A DNA stretch of 64,000 nucleotides from Natronohydrobacter thiooxidans (lineage in GTDB: Bacteria; Pseudomonadota; Alphaproteobacteria; Rhodobacterales; Rhodobacteraceae), in NCBI RefSeq assembly GCF_001884735.1, contig NZ_MJAP01000034.1, positions 310,001 to 374,000 of the forward strand. The letters are read 5' to 3'. Positions 53,244-62,339 of the stretch are shown piece by piece. The notes below the pieces were generated by a model, which saw only the letters and a list, made by a program, of their open reading frames with translations, was not told the origin of the DNA and searched no databases. Position 1 is the first letter of the stretch, and every line of letters starts with the position of its first letter. A program made the translations under genes and the position numbers.

Positions 53244-55601
53244 TCAGGCCGCTTCGGACCGGCGTTGCAACTGCGCATTCACGGTTTCGGTGAATTCGGC
53301 CAGCGAGAAGGGCTTTCCGATGAAGCTGGCATTGCTGATGCGCGCCTGCGCGGCCACGCGGCTGTCCTCGGCATAGCCCGACATGAACAGCACCGGCGTC
53401 TCGGGAAAGCGGTCGCGGATCTGCGCGATCCAGCCTGGCCCGTCCAGCCCCGGCATGATCACATCGGTCACGAAGAAATCCGGCCTGATCTCGGGATCGC
53501 TCAGGATCTCCAGCGCCGCCTCGCCGCAATCCGCCTCGATCACGCGATGGCCCTGCAATTCCAGAGCGCGCGCCGCAAAAGAGCGGACCGCGGCTTCATC
53601 CTCGACCAGAAGCACCAAGGCGCGCCGCGCCTGCAAGGCCGCGGGTGGCAGGCTCTTGCGCGGGGCTTCCTCGACCCTCTGCACGGCATCGGGCCGCTGC
53701 GCAGTGAAATACAGCGTGAAACTCGTGCCCACGCCTTCCTCGCTCTCGACAAAGATATAGCCGCCCGATTGCTTGACGATCCCATAGACCGTCGAGAGCC
53801 CCAGCCCGGTGCCCTCGCCGGGGCGTTTGGTGGTGAAAAACGGATCGAACACCTTGCCCAGCAGCGGTTGCGGAATCCCGGTCCCGTCATCGCGGATGCG
53901 GATCACCGTATATTCCCCGGCGGGCAGAAGCACCCCGTCGCGCAGAATGCCCTGTCGCAGGGTGATCGTATCCGTCTCGATCCGAATCTCGCCGCCCATG
54001 GGCAGCGCATCGCGGGCATTGACCACGAGATTCATCAAGACCTGCTCGAACTGGCGCTTGTCGGTGCGGATCGGGGCGACAGAGGCGCCATGGCGCAGCG
54101 AGAGCGTGATCTTCTCACCCACCAGCCGGTTCAGCAGATGGATCACATCCTCCATCATGTCCTGCAGATCGAGCGTGACGAATTTCAGCGTCTGCTGGCG
54201 CGACAGGGCCAGCAACTGCCGCACCAGCGCTGCGGCGCGATTGGTGTTTTGCTGGATCTGCATCAGATCGGGGTAATCCAGATCGCTGCGGTCATGGCGC
54301 AGCAGCAGCAGGTCGCAATGCCCCGTGATCGCGGTCAGCAGATTGTTGAAATCATGCGCCACCCCGCCCGCCAACTGGCCGATGGCCTGCATTTTCTGGC
54401 TCTGGGTGAATTTCGCCTCCAGCGATTTCAGTTCGGTCACATCGCTGAGCGCGGCAATCACCTCGCAGCCCGGGCCATGGCCGGGGCGCGCGAGCGTCAC
54501 GCGCAGATAGGTCTTCTCGGCGTCATTGTGCAGCCGCAAGACTTCGGTGGAGCGCTTCAGCCGCCCCGAGGCGACATCGGCCAGCCATTCCAGCACCGGC
54601 CGGCCCAATCCTTCCAGCAGCGTGTTCAGCAGCGGCGGCTCCGGGCTGTGCAGCCGCAACAGGCGGCGGGCCTCGCGGTTGAGATAGGTGAAGCTGCCAT
54701 CCGGGCGCAGCCGCGCGATCGCAACCGGCATGCTGTCCAGCGCATCGATATCGGCCCCGTCAAGGGGCGCGTCCTGCGCGAGGGTCATGGCGGGGGGCAG
54801 AAGCAGGAAAGCCTCGCCCTCCTGCCCGGCAGGGGCAGTAAGATGCAGCACCGACAGCCCTGCGGGCAGCGGCTCTGGCAGCGCGGCCAGCAGGGGCGCG
54901 GGATCGGAGCGCAGCGCCGCCCGAAACCCGGCCTCCTCCATACCCGCGCGATCCAGCGCGGCGCGCAGCGCGGGCGAGAGATAGGAGCCACCTCCCTCCG
55001 CATCGAATTGCGCGATGAAAAAGGGCAAGCTGTCACGCGGATCGCTATGGCTGCGGATCCGCAGCCGCCAGAGCATCACCTCCGGGGTGGCCCTCGTGAC
55101 CATGTAGCAATGCATGTCCTGTCCGCAGAGCATCTCATGCCTGCTATGCCCCTGCACCAGCGCCTGCGCATGCAACCGCGCCACCAGCCCGTCGGGATCC
55201 GCGTTCAGCCCCTCGAACAGCGCGCCGATGCGGGGCCTGGCGGTCAGATCCAGCCGCTCCTGCGCGCGACGATTGCCCCGGAGCACAGAATGGTCCTTGC
55301 GGTCCACCAGCAGACAGACCGCATCCTCAGCGGCGATCAGATGATCGATCAGATCGATCTCGCGGCAGCGCAGATGCTGCGCCAGCGCGTTCAGCGAGAG
55401 CGCCCCCCCGACCAGCAGGATCACGGTCGCCGCAATGGTCAGCGCGGCCAGTGCGACCAGCGGCTGCGCGCCCACCAGTCCGACCAGCAGAAACCCAGCC
55501 GCCAGAGCCAGCGAGAGACGCGCCTGGACAGGGGTCAGCCGCCGCGCAAGGCGCAGGATCGGCTGATGAGCGGAAAGCAATGACGGTCCGGGCACGCGCA
55601 T
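53244..55601 (-). CDS. cckA: Cell-cycle hybrid histidine kinase CckA
   Basis: 785 residues. Two membrane segments near 28-70, a PAS-like sensor region (about 95-190 and 270-400; [20 protein letters not shown]), then HisKA with the phosphoacceptor His in [20 protein letters not shown], HATPase motifs [20 protein letters not shown] and [15 protein letters not shown], and a C-terminal receiver domain with the phospho-Asp in [11 protein letters not shown]. The layout matches CckA, which feeds phosphate through ChpT to CtrA and CpdR. Monocistronic on this strand. An ATG at 55601 is the start. Confidence 0.92.
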   Translation of the reverse strand: MRVPGPSLLSAHQPILRLARRLTPVQARLSLALAAGFLLVGLVGAQPLVALAALTIAATVILLVGGALSLNALAQHLRCREIDLIDHLIAAEDAVCLLVDRKDHSVLRGNRRAQERLDLTARPRIGALFEGLNADPDGLVARLHAQALVQGHSRHEMLCGQDMHCYMVTRATPEVMLWRLRIRSHSDPRDSLPFFIAQFDAEGGGSYLSPALRAALDRAGMEEAGFRAALRSDPAPLLAALPEPLPAGLSVLHLTAPAGQEGEAFLLLPPAMTLAQDAPLDGADIDALDSMPVAIARLRPDGSFTYLNREARRLLRLHSPEPPLLNTLLEGLGRPVLEWLADVASGRLKRSTEVLRLHNDAEKTYLRVTLARPGHGPGCEVIAALSDVTELKSLEAKFTQSQKMQAIGQLAGGVAHDFNNLLTAITGHCDLLLLRHDRSDLDYPDLMQIQQNTNRAAALVRQLLALSRQQTLKFVTLDLQDMMEDVIHLLNRLVGEKITLSLRHGASVAPIRTDKRQFEQVLMNLVVNARDALPMGGEIRIETDTITLRQGILRDGVLLPAGEYTVIRIRDDGTGIPQPLLGKVFDPFFTTKRPGEGTGLGLSTVYGIVKQSGGYIFVESEEGVGTSFTLYFTAQRPDAVQRVEEAPRKSLPPAALQARRALVLLVEDEAAVRSFAARALELQGHRVIEADCGEAALEILSDPEIRPDFFVTDVIMPGLDGPGWIAQIRDRFPETPVLFMSGYAEDSRVAAQARISNASFIGKPFSLAEFTETVNAQLQRRSEAA

Positions 55602-55707
55602 ACCTCAACTGGTGGGTCAGCACATCCTCGCAGCACGAGGTTAAGCAATGTTTAATGCTCAACCGTAGCACCCCGGCGGAATGGCGCAACTTATAGTTGC
55701 CCCGGCG

Positions 55708-56862
55708 TCAGGCATCTCGTCTCAGAAGCGCCAGATAGAACCCGTCGCCGCCCTCCAGCGGCGTCAGGCTCCGGCTGCTTTGCAGGCTGAACTCCGCATG
55801 GCGCGCCGCGAAATCCGCGATCTGCGCCTGATTCTCAAGGGCGAACAGCGAGCAGGTGACATAGGCCAGCCAGCCGCCCGGACGCACCCGCGGCGCGACC
55901 TGATCCAGAATCGCGCGCTGGATCTGGCGCAATTGCGCCAGTCTCTCCGGTGTCAGCCCCCATTTGCCGCCCGGCGCGCGCCGCCAGCTGCCAGAGCCGG
56001 AACAGGGCACGTCGCACAGGACCAGATCGAACTGCCCCGCAGGCGCGGCAAGCATCGGCACCGTCACTCCGGCCCGCGCCGCGCGCGCGGGCAGATCGCG
56101 CATCCGCGCCGGATTGGCATCATGCGCCGTGACCTGCGCGCCCAGCGCTGCCATCGCCAGCGATTTGCCGCCGCCGCCCGCGCAATAATCCAGCACGCGC
56201 AGCCCCTCCAGCGCGGGCAGATCCGCAATCACCGCCTGCGAAGCGGCATCCTGCAACTCCACCAGCCCCTCGGCATAGGCGCCGGAGCGCTGCACTCCAC
56301 GGGCGTTCCCGATAACCTCCAGCGCCGAAGGGGCGAGCGGATGCGGGCGCGTCGCAATCCCTTCTTCCGCAAGCCGCGCCATGGCCGCGTCGCGCCCGAT
56401 GCGCGCCAGATTGACGCGCAGAAAAACCGGCGCACGCTGGCGCAGCGCCTGCAGCACCGCCACATGATCGTCGCCCAGGCTGGCCGTGAATGCGGGCATC
56501 AGCCAGTCGGGGCAATCCAGCGCAACCGGCTCGGGCAGGGGCGGGGGCTGATAGGCGGCTTCCTCTGCTGTCAGCGGGGGCGGGGCATGGGTCTGTCCGG
56601 TGAAGATCGCGCCCGCCTCCTGACCGGCGCTGCGCAACAGCCCCAGAATCAGCCCGCGCCCGGTCATGCTGCCCCCCAGATGCGCGCAGGAGCGTTTGCA
56701 GCGCAGCACGTCAAAGACCAGATCACGGATCGCGGCGCGGTCCTTGGCGCCGGCATAGCGCGCGCCCCGCGCCCAGCCGGTCAGGGCCTGTTCGGCGGGG
56801 GCTCCGCCAAGGATACGGTCAAGGATCTCGATGGCGGCCTGATGGCGGGCGGCAGGGGTCAT
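55708..56862 (-). CDS. RsmB/NOP-family RNA cytosine C5-methyltransferase
   Basis: 384 residues. N-terminal NusB-like region, then the SAM-binding domain: VLDYCAGGGGKSLAMAAL, TAHDANPARMRDLPAR and the two catalytic cysteines, in DVPCSGSGSWRR (motif IV) and VTCSLFALENQ (motif VI). It methylates a cytosine in rRNA or tRNA using SAM; resemblance to RsmB/F types leaves the target open. It starts at an ATG near 56862. A dispersed hairpin lies between it and the thioesterase gene upstream. Confidence 0.9.
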   Translation of the reverse strand: MTPAARHQAAIEILDRILGGAPAEQALTGWARGARYAGAKDRAAIRDLVFDVLRCKRSCAHLGGSMTGRGLILGLLRSAGQEAGAIFTGQTHAPPPLTAEEAAYQPPPLPEPVALDCPDWLMPAFTASLGDDHVAVLQALRQRAPVFLRVNLARIGRDAAMARLAEEGIATRPHPLAPSALEVIGNARGVQRSGAYAEGLVELQDAASQAVIADLPALEGLRVLDYCAGGGGKSLAMAALGAQVTAHDANPARMRDLPARAARAGVTVPMLAAPAGQFDLVLCDVPCSGSGSWRRAPGGKWGLTPERLAQLRQIQRAILDQVAPRVRPGGWLAYVTCSLFALENQAQIADFAARHAEFSLQSSRSLTPLEGGDGFYLALLRRDA

Positions 56863-56916
56863 GGGGGCGTCATCCGGTTGTTCTCGCCCGCCTCATATCA
56901 GGCGCGCGGGGCAGAG

Positions 56917-56945
56917 GTAAGGTGCGTGGTGACCACGCACCCTAC
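56917..56945. repeat. GTAGGGTGCGTG hairpin family, copy 2
   Basis: GTAAGGTGCGTGGT, one unpaired base, then ACCACGCACCCTAC. Thirteen of 14 pairs match, and the sequence is the same type as the perfect hairpin at 2033-2062. It lies between the thioesterase stop (56953) and rsmB-like start (56862). Confidence 0.75.
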
Positions 56946-56952
56946 GGCCCGC

Positions 56953-57369
56953 TCACCGCTCGGGCGGAATCGAATAGGTCAGCGAGGCGCGCGCGACCGG
57001 GGCCTCCATCCCCTCCGAGAAGATCAGGCAATCCCCCACCGCCAGCACCCGCCCCAGTTTCAGAAGCCGCGCCTTGCAGATCAGATCCACCCCGGCGGCG
57101 GGTTTGCGCATGAAATCGATCGCGCAATTCGTGGTGACACTCAGCGCCTTTGGCCCGACCATCGCCAGAATCGCCAGATAGACCGCCACATCCGCCAGCG
57201 CGAACATCGCCGGGCCGGAAACCGTGCCCCCCGGTCGCAGATGGCGCTCGTCATGCAAGAGCCGCACTGTCACGCGCATCGGCGCCACCTCGTCAATCGC
57301 GAACATGCCCGCCACCTGCGCGAAATCAGAGTGCAGAAAGGCCGTAAGCGCCGCGCGGTCCATTTGCAT
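56953..57369 (-). CDS. PaaI/hotdog-fold thioesterase
   Basis: 138 residues from the ATG at 57369, preceded by AAAAGGAGGATCCCCC, which fixes the start against the much longer open frame. Hotdog fold with HLRPGGTVSGPAMFALADVA and the following VYLAILAMVGPKALSVTTNC. The single-domain size and GGTVSGPAMFALADV active-site segment fit acyl-CoA thioesterases of the PaaI type. Divergent from the enoyl-CoA hydratase across 76 bases, consistent with a shared CoA-related regulator. Confidence 0.87.
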   Translation of the reverse strand: MQMDRAALTAFLHSDFAQVAGMFAIDEVAPMRVTVRLLHDERHLRPGGTVSGPAMFALADVAVYLAILAMVGPKALSVTTNCAIDFMRKPAAGVDLICKARLLKLGRVLAVGDCLIFSEGMEAPVARASLTYSIPPER

Positions 57370-57445
57370 GGGGGATCCTCCGCAAAAGGGTTTTCCTGAA
57401 CATGTTATCTGCCTACAGTCGCGGAAAATGCGGAGGATATGCAAG

Positions 57446-58237
57446 ATGATCGAGCCCATTCTGCAATGTGACGTCGCGGCGGGCGTGGCGCGGCTGGTGA
57501 TGAACCGCCCCGGCAAGCTCAATGCGCTCTCGGATGCGATGCTGGCGGCGCTGAAAGACAGATTGACCGAAATCGGCAATGATCCGGCCATCAGGGTCGT
57601 TATACTGGCGGGCGCAGGCAAGGCCTTCTGCGCGGGCCATGATCTGGCCGAGATGCAGGCCGGACGCGCGGCGGCGGATAAGGGCGCGGCCTATTTCAAA
57701 GATCTCTTCTCCCGCTGCGCCGAGGTGATGCAACTCATCCCCGCCCTGCCGCAGCCGGTGATCGCCGAGGTGCAGGGCATCGCCACAGCGGCGGGCTGTC
57801 AGCTTGTGGCCTCCTGCGACATGGCGCTCGCCGCCGAGGGCACGCGCTTTGGCGTCAATGGCGTCAATATCGGCCTGTTCTGCTCCACCCCCATGGTGGC
57901 GCTGACCCGCAATATCCCGCGCAAACAGGCTTTCGAGATGCTGACCACGGGCCAGTTCATCGACGCCGCCCGCGCGCGCGAGCTGGGGCTGGTGAACCGC
58001 GTCGTACCCCCCGAGACGCTGGCGGCCGAGACCCGCGCGCTGGCCGATCTGGTGGCGGGCAAACTCGCCTCTGCGGTGAAGATCGGCAAGCGCGCCTTCT
58101 ACCAACAGGCCGATATGAGCCTTGCCGAGGCCTATGCCTTCACCGGCGCGGCGATGGTCGAGAACATGCTCTGGCGCGACACGGATGAGGGGATCACGGC
58201 ATTCCTTGAGAAGCGCAAACCCGACTGGGCGTCCTGA
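57446..58237 (+). CDS. Enoyl-CoA hydratase/isomerase family protein
   Basis: 263 residues from the ATG at 57446 (GCGGAGG upstream). Crotonase fold: ARLVMNRPGKLNALSDAML, the first oxyanion loop AGAGKAFCAGHDLAEM near residue 60, and the second AEVQGIATAAGCQLVASCDM near 110, with FGVNGVNIGLFCSTPMVAL after it. The usual catalytic Glu positions look altered (GLFCST where an E/D is common), so the exact reaction (hydration, isomerisation or other) is not certain. Divergent from a thioesterase. Confidence 0.87.
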   Translation: MIEPILQCDVAAGVARLVMNRPGKLNALSDAMLAALKDRLTEIGNDPAIRVVILAGAGKAFCAGHDLAEMQAGRAAADKGAAYFKDLFSRCAEVMQLIPALPQPVIAEVQGIATAAGCQLVASCDMALAAEGTRFGVNGVNIGLFCSTPMVALTRNIPRKQAFEMLTTGQFIDAARARELGLVNRVVPPETLAAETRALADLVAGKLASAVKIGKRAFYQQADMSLAEAYAFTGAAMVENMLWRDTDEGITAFLEKRKPDWAS

Positions 58238-58287
58238 GCGCGCGCCGCGCCGCAGCCGGATTTTCGCAAGGCCGAGAAGCAGGGCTG

Positions 58288-58303
58288 GTGTTCGCCACCT
58301 GAC
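58288..58303 (+). repeat. Left inverted end motif GTGTTCGCCACCTGAC
   Basis: The 16 bases GTGTTCGCCACCTGAC recur as their exact complement GTCAGGTGGCGAACAC at 59335-59350, bracketing an AT-richer segment of about 1.06 kb with two small open frames. The same motif ends repeat copy D at 28101. No target-site duplication is obvious outside the pair. Confidence 0.6.
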
Positions 58304-58373
58304 ACAAGATACCCTAGGACGGGTTGGAGCCCGGAGCGGACGGTCAGTTGCTCTCGGCGTAGCAGCTACCGGC

Positions 58374-58544
58374 ATGACAGCGATCCAGTCCCAAACAGAA
58401 AGGAAGCGACAGGCTAAGTCCGCCCGCCGCTCTGAAAAACTCCGCCGCAGAGCAAGAAAGCAGCGGCTTCGTGGCACCAAGCGCCCATTCCCAGCAACCT
58501 ACGCAACCGTCGACACCGCTCGGGAGAAAAAGCTTGTCACTTGA
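58374..58544 (+). CDS. Possible small basic protein
   Basis: 56 residues starting MTAIQSQTERKRQAKSARRS, very rich in Arg and Lys in the first two thirds and ending in YATVDTAREKKLVT. No clear ribosome site precedes it and I recognise no family. Lower GC than the flanks. It lies just inside the 58288-59350 inverted-repeat pair and before the Cys-rich gene. May be a chance frame. Confidence 0.3.
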   Translation: MTAIQSQTERKRQAKSARRSEKLRRRARKQRLRGTKRPFPATYATVDTAREKKLVT

Positions 58545-58617
58545 TTAAACTCAGGCGAACATCATATCGCTCAGGGAATTTTGAACGATTTGCAAATGAG
58601 AGATTGGGATTGATGTA

Positions 58618-58860
58618 ATGGAAAAGAAAAATCTTGAAAAAGCTCTTGATGCTGCGATTGCGGCGGCAAACGATTGTTTGGTCAAGCATGGTGTTGAAGA
58701 ATTAATGGTTATCGAACTAGGACTCGCAGAGCCTTCTCATGTCCGCGATCACCCAACGGCTGTTCAAACAACGTCGACTTGGAAATGCAGTTGTTGGGAT
58801 TGCGTGAACACGAACGGCGGAATCTGCACTTGCAATGGTCCCGCCTGCCAACAGCGATAA
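58618..58860 (+). CDS. Orphan Cys-rich small protein in an AT-rich island
   Basis: 80 residues. A helical, charged N-terminal half (MEKKNLEKALDAAIAAANDC, VEELMVIELG) is followed by a Cys-rich end with cysteines at 57, 59, 62, 70, 72 and 77 (WKCSCWDC, GGICTCNGPAC) plus Cys20. Base and codon use differ sharply from its GC-rich neighbours (AAA, GAA, TTA and AAT codons), indicating recent transfer. The division into leader-like and Cys-rich halves recalls modified peptides or small metal-binding proteins, but no modification enzyme lies nearby and I do not recognise the family. Ribosome site is weak. Confidence 0.6.
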   Translation: MEKKNLEKALDAAIAAANDCLVKHGVEELMVIELGLAEPSHVRDHPTAVQTTSTWKCSCWDCVNTNGGICTCNGPACQQR

Positions 58861-59090
58861 TGAGAACAGAGTGTAAAAGATGTTCACAGATGTGGCCCAA
58901 TGCGTCCCATGCGGTCAGTGAAGCCCGTGAAATCAGCGCGCCGCGTTCGTCCCGTCAAAGCGGTTCGGCACGCCCCTCACATGAAACCAACGCGCAGTAT
59001 CAGCTGGTCTGACTGCGCCAGTCAGCTTTATTTCCGGCAGTGACTGGACGGCGAGCGCCAGCTTCGTCCCGCTTTGCCGACACTCACCAC
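58861..59090. other. AT-richer tail of the 58.3-59.35 kb island, no gene seen
   Basis: Between the Cys-rich gene and repeat copy E. The sequence returns to GC-rich by about 58920. TTCGTCCCGCTTTGCCGAC at 59062-59080 also occurs after repeat copy B (2603-2621), so the left flank of copy E has repeat-derived DNA. Confidence 0.5.
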
Positions 59091-59350
59091 CCCCGCGCGG
59101 AATCAAGGCCGCAGGCCGCCGCGCAGCGCCCGACCGCCCCCCGGGCGGGCGCTTCTCGCTGTCGGGCATCTCAAATCCGCTGGAATAGGCCGCAGCATAA
59201 ACTGCCCGTCAAAACCGGCAGGAGCGCCCACCCGCGGTCGGGCGCTGCACGGCTTTCTCCCACGGTCAACTGTCTGCATAGTCCCGATAGCTGCCTGTCG
59301 CGACCGCATCGCCTGGGGCGCGCGGGGACCTTTCGTCAGGTGGCGAACAC
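59091..59350 (+). repeat. Dispersed repeat family 1, copy E
   Basis: Core at 59119-59253 with arms CCGCGCAGCGCCCGACCGC and GCGGTCGGGCGCTGCACGG (one mismatch). Aligns to copy D over its full length, including CAACTGTCTGCATAGTCCCG after the core and the end GTCAGGTGGCGAACAC. It ends 4 bases before the choV stop codon on the minus strand, so it forms the 3' flank of that operon. Confidence 0.87.
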
Positions 59351-59354
59351 TAGG

Positions 59355-60392
59355 CTACTGCCCGCCCCGCCGGTCCACCAGCGCCGCCATCACCGAGGCG
59401 CGCGAGACATGGCCCAGCACCCGCCCGGCTTCGGTTACGCCCAGCCGGTCATGATGCGCATCCATCTGCTCCATCACCGCGCGGATCGGCGTGTCGATAT
59501 CCACCGCGCGCGTCGGCACAGGACCGGGGCCCGCCACCAGCGCATCACGCGCGCGCAGCACCAGAAGCGGGTTCATATTGGCCACGAAATCCGCGACATA
59601 TTGATTGGCGGGCCTGGCATAGATCTCGGGCGGGGTGCCGCATTGGATCATCCGCCCGCCCTCCAGAATCGCGATCCGGTTGCCCAGCTTGAAGGCCTCA
59701 TCCAGATCATGGCTGACAAACAGGATCGTGCGCTTCAGCCGCTCCTGCAATTCCAGCAATTCATCCTGCAGCCGCGCCCGGATCAGCGGGTCCAGCGCCG
59801 AAAACGGCTCATCCATCAACAGGATCGGCGCATCTGTGGCGAAAGCCCGCGCCAGCCCCACGCGCTGCTGCATGCCGCCTGAAAGCGCGCTCACCGGCTG
59901 GTCGGCCCATTGCGCCAGACCCACCAGCTCCAGCTGCGCCTCGACCTTCTCGCGCCGCGCGCGACGGCTCATCCCCGCCAGTTCCAGCCCCAGCCCCACA
60001 TTCTCGCGCACCGAGCGCCATGGCAGCAGGCCGAATTGCTGAAACACCATCGCCACGGACGTCATCCGCAGCTTGCGCAACTGCGTGCGCCCGGCTTTCG
60101 GGACGGAAACCAGCCCCGAGCCGTCATTGACCAGCACATCGCCCTGCACGATGGGGTTCAGCCCGTTCACCGCCCGCAACAGCGTCGATTTGCCCGAGCC
60201 TGACAGGCCCATCAGCACCACGATCTCGCCCATGCCCACATCCAGCGTGCAATCATGCACCCCCAGCACCTGACCGGTGGCGCGCTTGATCTCATCGCGG
60301 CTCTGGCCGCATTCCATCAGCGGAATGGCCTTATAGGGATTCGCCCCGAAAACAATCGAGACATTCTGAAACCGGACCGCCGGATCGCTCAT
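59355..60392 (-). CDS. choV: Choline/glycine-betaine ABC transporter ATP-binding protein
   Basis: 345 residues. Walker A GLSGSGKSTLLRAVNGL near residue 62, Q-loop MVFQQFGLLPWRSVRENVGL, signature LSGGMQQRVGLARAF, Walker B ILLMDEPFSALDPLIR and H-loop FVSHDLDEAFKLG. The 345-residue length with an N-terminal extension (FGANPYKAIPLMECGQSRDE) and C-terminal CBS-like remnant is typical of ProV/OpuAA/ChoV-type proteins. It energises uptake through ChoW. Its start overlaps the choW stop (ATGA). Confidence 0.93.
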   Translation of the reverse strand: MSDPAVRFQNVSIVFGANPYKAIPLMECGQSRDEIKRATGQVLGVHDCTLDVGMGEIVVLMGLSGSGKSTLLRAVNGLNPIVQGDVLVNDGSGLVSVPKAGRTQLRKLRMTSVAMVFQQFGLLPWRSVRENVGLGLELAGMSRRARREKVEAQLELVGLAQWADQPVSALSGGMQQRVGLARAFATDAPILLMDEPFSALDPLIRARLQDELLELQERLKRTILFVSHDLDEAFKLGNRIAILEGGRMIQCGTPPEIYARPANQYVADFVANMNPLLVLRARDALVAGPGPVPTRAVDIDTPIRAVMEQMDAHHDRLGVTEAGRVLGHVSRASVMAALVDRRGGQ

Positions 60393-61240
60393 CGGCTCAC
60401 CTCCACCCGCAGCATCCGGTCGAGCATGATCGCAACCGCGACAATCACCGCGCCTGCTTCAAACCCCAGGGCCGCATTGACCGTATTCAGCGCCCGCACC
60501 ACCGGCACACCCAGACCCGGTGCGCCCACCAGCCCCGCAATCACCACCATCGACAGCGACAGCATGATGGTCTGGTTCAGCCCGGCCATGATCTGCGGGA
60601 ACGCATAGGGCAGTTCCACCTTCACGATCCGCTGCCGCGTCGTCGCCCCGAACGAAGTTGCGGCCTCGCTCAGCGCTTTCGGCGTCGAGCGGATACCCAG
60701 TTCCGTCAGCCGGATCGCGGCGGGCATTGAAAAGATCACCGTCGCCACCAGCCCCGGCACCATGCCCAGCCCGAAAAGCACCAGCACCGGGATCAGATAG
60801 ACGAAAGTGGGCAGGGTCTGCATCAGATCCAAGACCGGCGTCAGCGCCCGGTAAAACCGCGGATGATGCGCCGAATAGATGCCGAGCGGCACGCCCACAC
60901 CCATGCAGACGACGCAGGAGGCAATCACCAGCGTCAGCGTCTGCATGGTCAGCACCCAATAGCCCTGATTGAGCGCGAAAAATGCGCAACCCGCGACGAT
61001 GACCACCGGTACAAACCGGCGCTGCAAGAGATAAGTCAGCGCACAGAATCCCGCGATCACCAGAAACGGATGCGGCGTCTGCAGCGCATTGCCCAGCGCG
61101 CCGATCATGCCGCGCAGCACCGCCTCCAGCCCGTCGAAAAAGCCGATGAATGTATCCTGCATCCAGCGAAACGCCGTCGCGACACTGCGCCCGACCGGAA
61201 TTTTCGCATCCGTAATGATCTGGGTCAGGCCGTCCGCCAT
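60389..61240 (-). CDS. choW: Choline/glycine-betaine ABC transporter permease
   Basis: 283 residues with about six membrane helices and the binding-protein-dependent transport EAA region AATSFGATTRQRIVKVELPYA (near 187-207, given as parts). Segments MQTLPTFVYLIPVLVLFGLG and GVGVPLGIYSAHHPRFYRAL are standard for the ProW/ChoW group. Coupled to choV by a 4-base overlap; 67 bases with a GC hairpin separate it from choX. Confidence 0.93.
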   Translation of the reverse strand: MADGLTQIITDAKIPVGRSVATAFRWMQDTFIGFFDGLEAVLRGMIGALGNALQTPHPFLVIAGFCALTYLLQRRFVPVVIVAGCAFFALNQGYWVLTMQTLTLVIASCVVCMGVGVPLGIYSAHHPRFYRALTPVLDLMQTLPTFVYLIPVLVLFGLGMVPGLVATVIFSMPAAIRLTELGIRSTPKALSEAATSFGATTRQRIVKVELPYAFPQIMAGLNQTIMLSLSMVVIAGLVGAPGLGVPVVRALNTVNAALGFEAGAVIVAVAIMLDRMLRVEVSR

Positions 61241-61269
61241 GAATTACGCCCCCTCGCGCAGCAGGTCAG

Positions 61270-61293
61270 GGCCCCGCCCGCAAGGGCAGGGCC
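61270..61293 (-). terminator. Intercistronic hairpin between choX and choW
   Basis: GGCCC-c-GCCC, loop GCAA, GGGC-a-GGGCC: nine pairs with one mismatch in the 67 bases after choX and before choW. Likely limits readthrough or protects the choX message, since binding proteins are needed in excess over membrane parts. Confidence 0.6.
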
Positions 61294-61307
61294 GGCATGT
61301 CGGTAAA

Positions 61308-62234
61308 TCAGCCTTCGAGCGCTGCCGTGACGACCGGCAGGGCCTCCTCGCCCTCCAGCGTGGTCACGCCCTCCAGCCAGGGGCCAAGCGCATCGGGATT
61401 GGCCGCGAGCCAGGCCCGCGCCGCCGCATCCGGGTCGGTCCCGTCATTCAGGATCGCGCCCATGATCTGGTTTTCCATCTCCAGCGTGAATTCCAGATTG
61501 TTCAGGAAAGTGCCCAGATTGGGGCACTCATCCACAAAGCCGGCGCGGGTATTGGTATAGACCTCGGCGCCGCCGAAATCCGGGCCGAACCACTCATCGC
61601 CGCCCGCCAGATAGGTCATCTCGAAATTGGCGTTCATCGGATGCGGCTCCCAGCCCAGAAAGACGACCGGCTCATTGCGCCGGTCCGAGCGCTCGACCTG
61701 CGCCAGCATCCCCTGTTCGGAACTTTCCACCACCTCGAAACCCGACAGGCCGAAAGCATCCGCCTCGATCATGTCGAGAATCAGCCGGTTGCCGTCATTG
61801 CCCGGCTCGATCCCGTAAATGCGGTTTTGCAGCGCATCCGCATTGGTGGCGATATCGGCGAAATCCGTGATCCCCAGTGCCGCACCCGCAGCATTGGTGG
61901 CCAGCGTGTATTTCGCGCCTTCCAGATTGCGCCGCACTGTGTCGACTGTGCCCGCGTCGCGATAGGGCGCGATATCGGCCTCCATCGTCGGCATCCAGTT
62001 GCCAAGGAAAATATCAATATCGCCATTGGCCATCGAGGTATAGGTCACAGGCACCGACAGCACCAGCGTATTGGTCTGATAGCCCATCGCCTGCAGAATG
62101 GTCGAGGCGACAGCGGTCGTGGCGGTAATATCCGTCCAGCCCACATCCGAGAAAGTGACGGAGGTGCACTCGGCAAAAGCAGGCGCAGCAACAAGGCTTG
62201 CAGCCAAGAGGGCAGGGGTCATGCGAAGGGTCAT
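61308..62234 (-). CDS. choX: Choline ABC transporter substrate-binding protein
   Basis: 308 residues from the ATG at 62234 (AGAGAGAGACC upstream). Signal peptide MTLRMTPALLAASLVAAPAFA with cleavage before ECTSV. OpuAC-type fold: VTFSDVGWTDITATTAVAST, DIFLGNWMPTMEADIAPYRD, VVFLGWEPHPMNANFEMTYL; the WMP and WEPHPMN segments carry the aromatic box residues of choline/betaine-binding ChoX. First gene of choXWV, divergent from betI across the operator at 62266. Confidence 0.95.
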   Translation of the reverse strand: MTLRMTPALLAASLVAAPAFAECTSVTFSDVGWTDITATTAVASTILQAMGYQTNTLVLSVPVTYTSMANGDIDIFLGNWMPTMEADIAPYRDAGTVDTVRRNLEGAKYTLATNAAGAALGITDFADIATNADALQNRIYGIEPGNDGNRLILDMIEADAFGLSGFEVVESSEQGMLAQVERSDRRNEPVVFLGWEPHPMNANFEMTYLAGGDEWFGPDFGGAEVYTNTRAGFVDECPNLGTFLNNLEFTLEMENQIMGAILNDGTDPDAAARAWLAANPDALGPWLEGVTTLEGEEALPVVTAALEG

Positions 62235-62265
62235 GTCGGGTCTCTCTCTGTTGCGGTCGTTTTTG

Positions 62266-62281
62266 TTGATTGACCAATCAA
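62266..62281. promoter_or_regulatory. BetI-type operator between choX and betI
   Basis: TTGATTG-AC-CAATCAA, a 7+7 palindrome in the divergent region, close to the choX start (32 bases) and 58 bases before betI. BetI boxes in other bacteria are TTGATTGG-like palindromes; choline relieves BetI repression. A further ACAATCGG half-site follows. Confidence 0.65.
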
Positions 62282-62339
62282 TAAACAATCGGCTAGGCAT
62301 AAAGCAACGAAAATTCGTCTCTCATCTGCAGGAAATACC

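Noticed and set aside
57446..58237. Fusion of the enoyl-CoA hydratase with the upstream divergent thioesterase
   Set aside because: The two are on opposite strands with a 76-base gap and separate ribosome sites; apparent long frames are antisense extensions.
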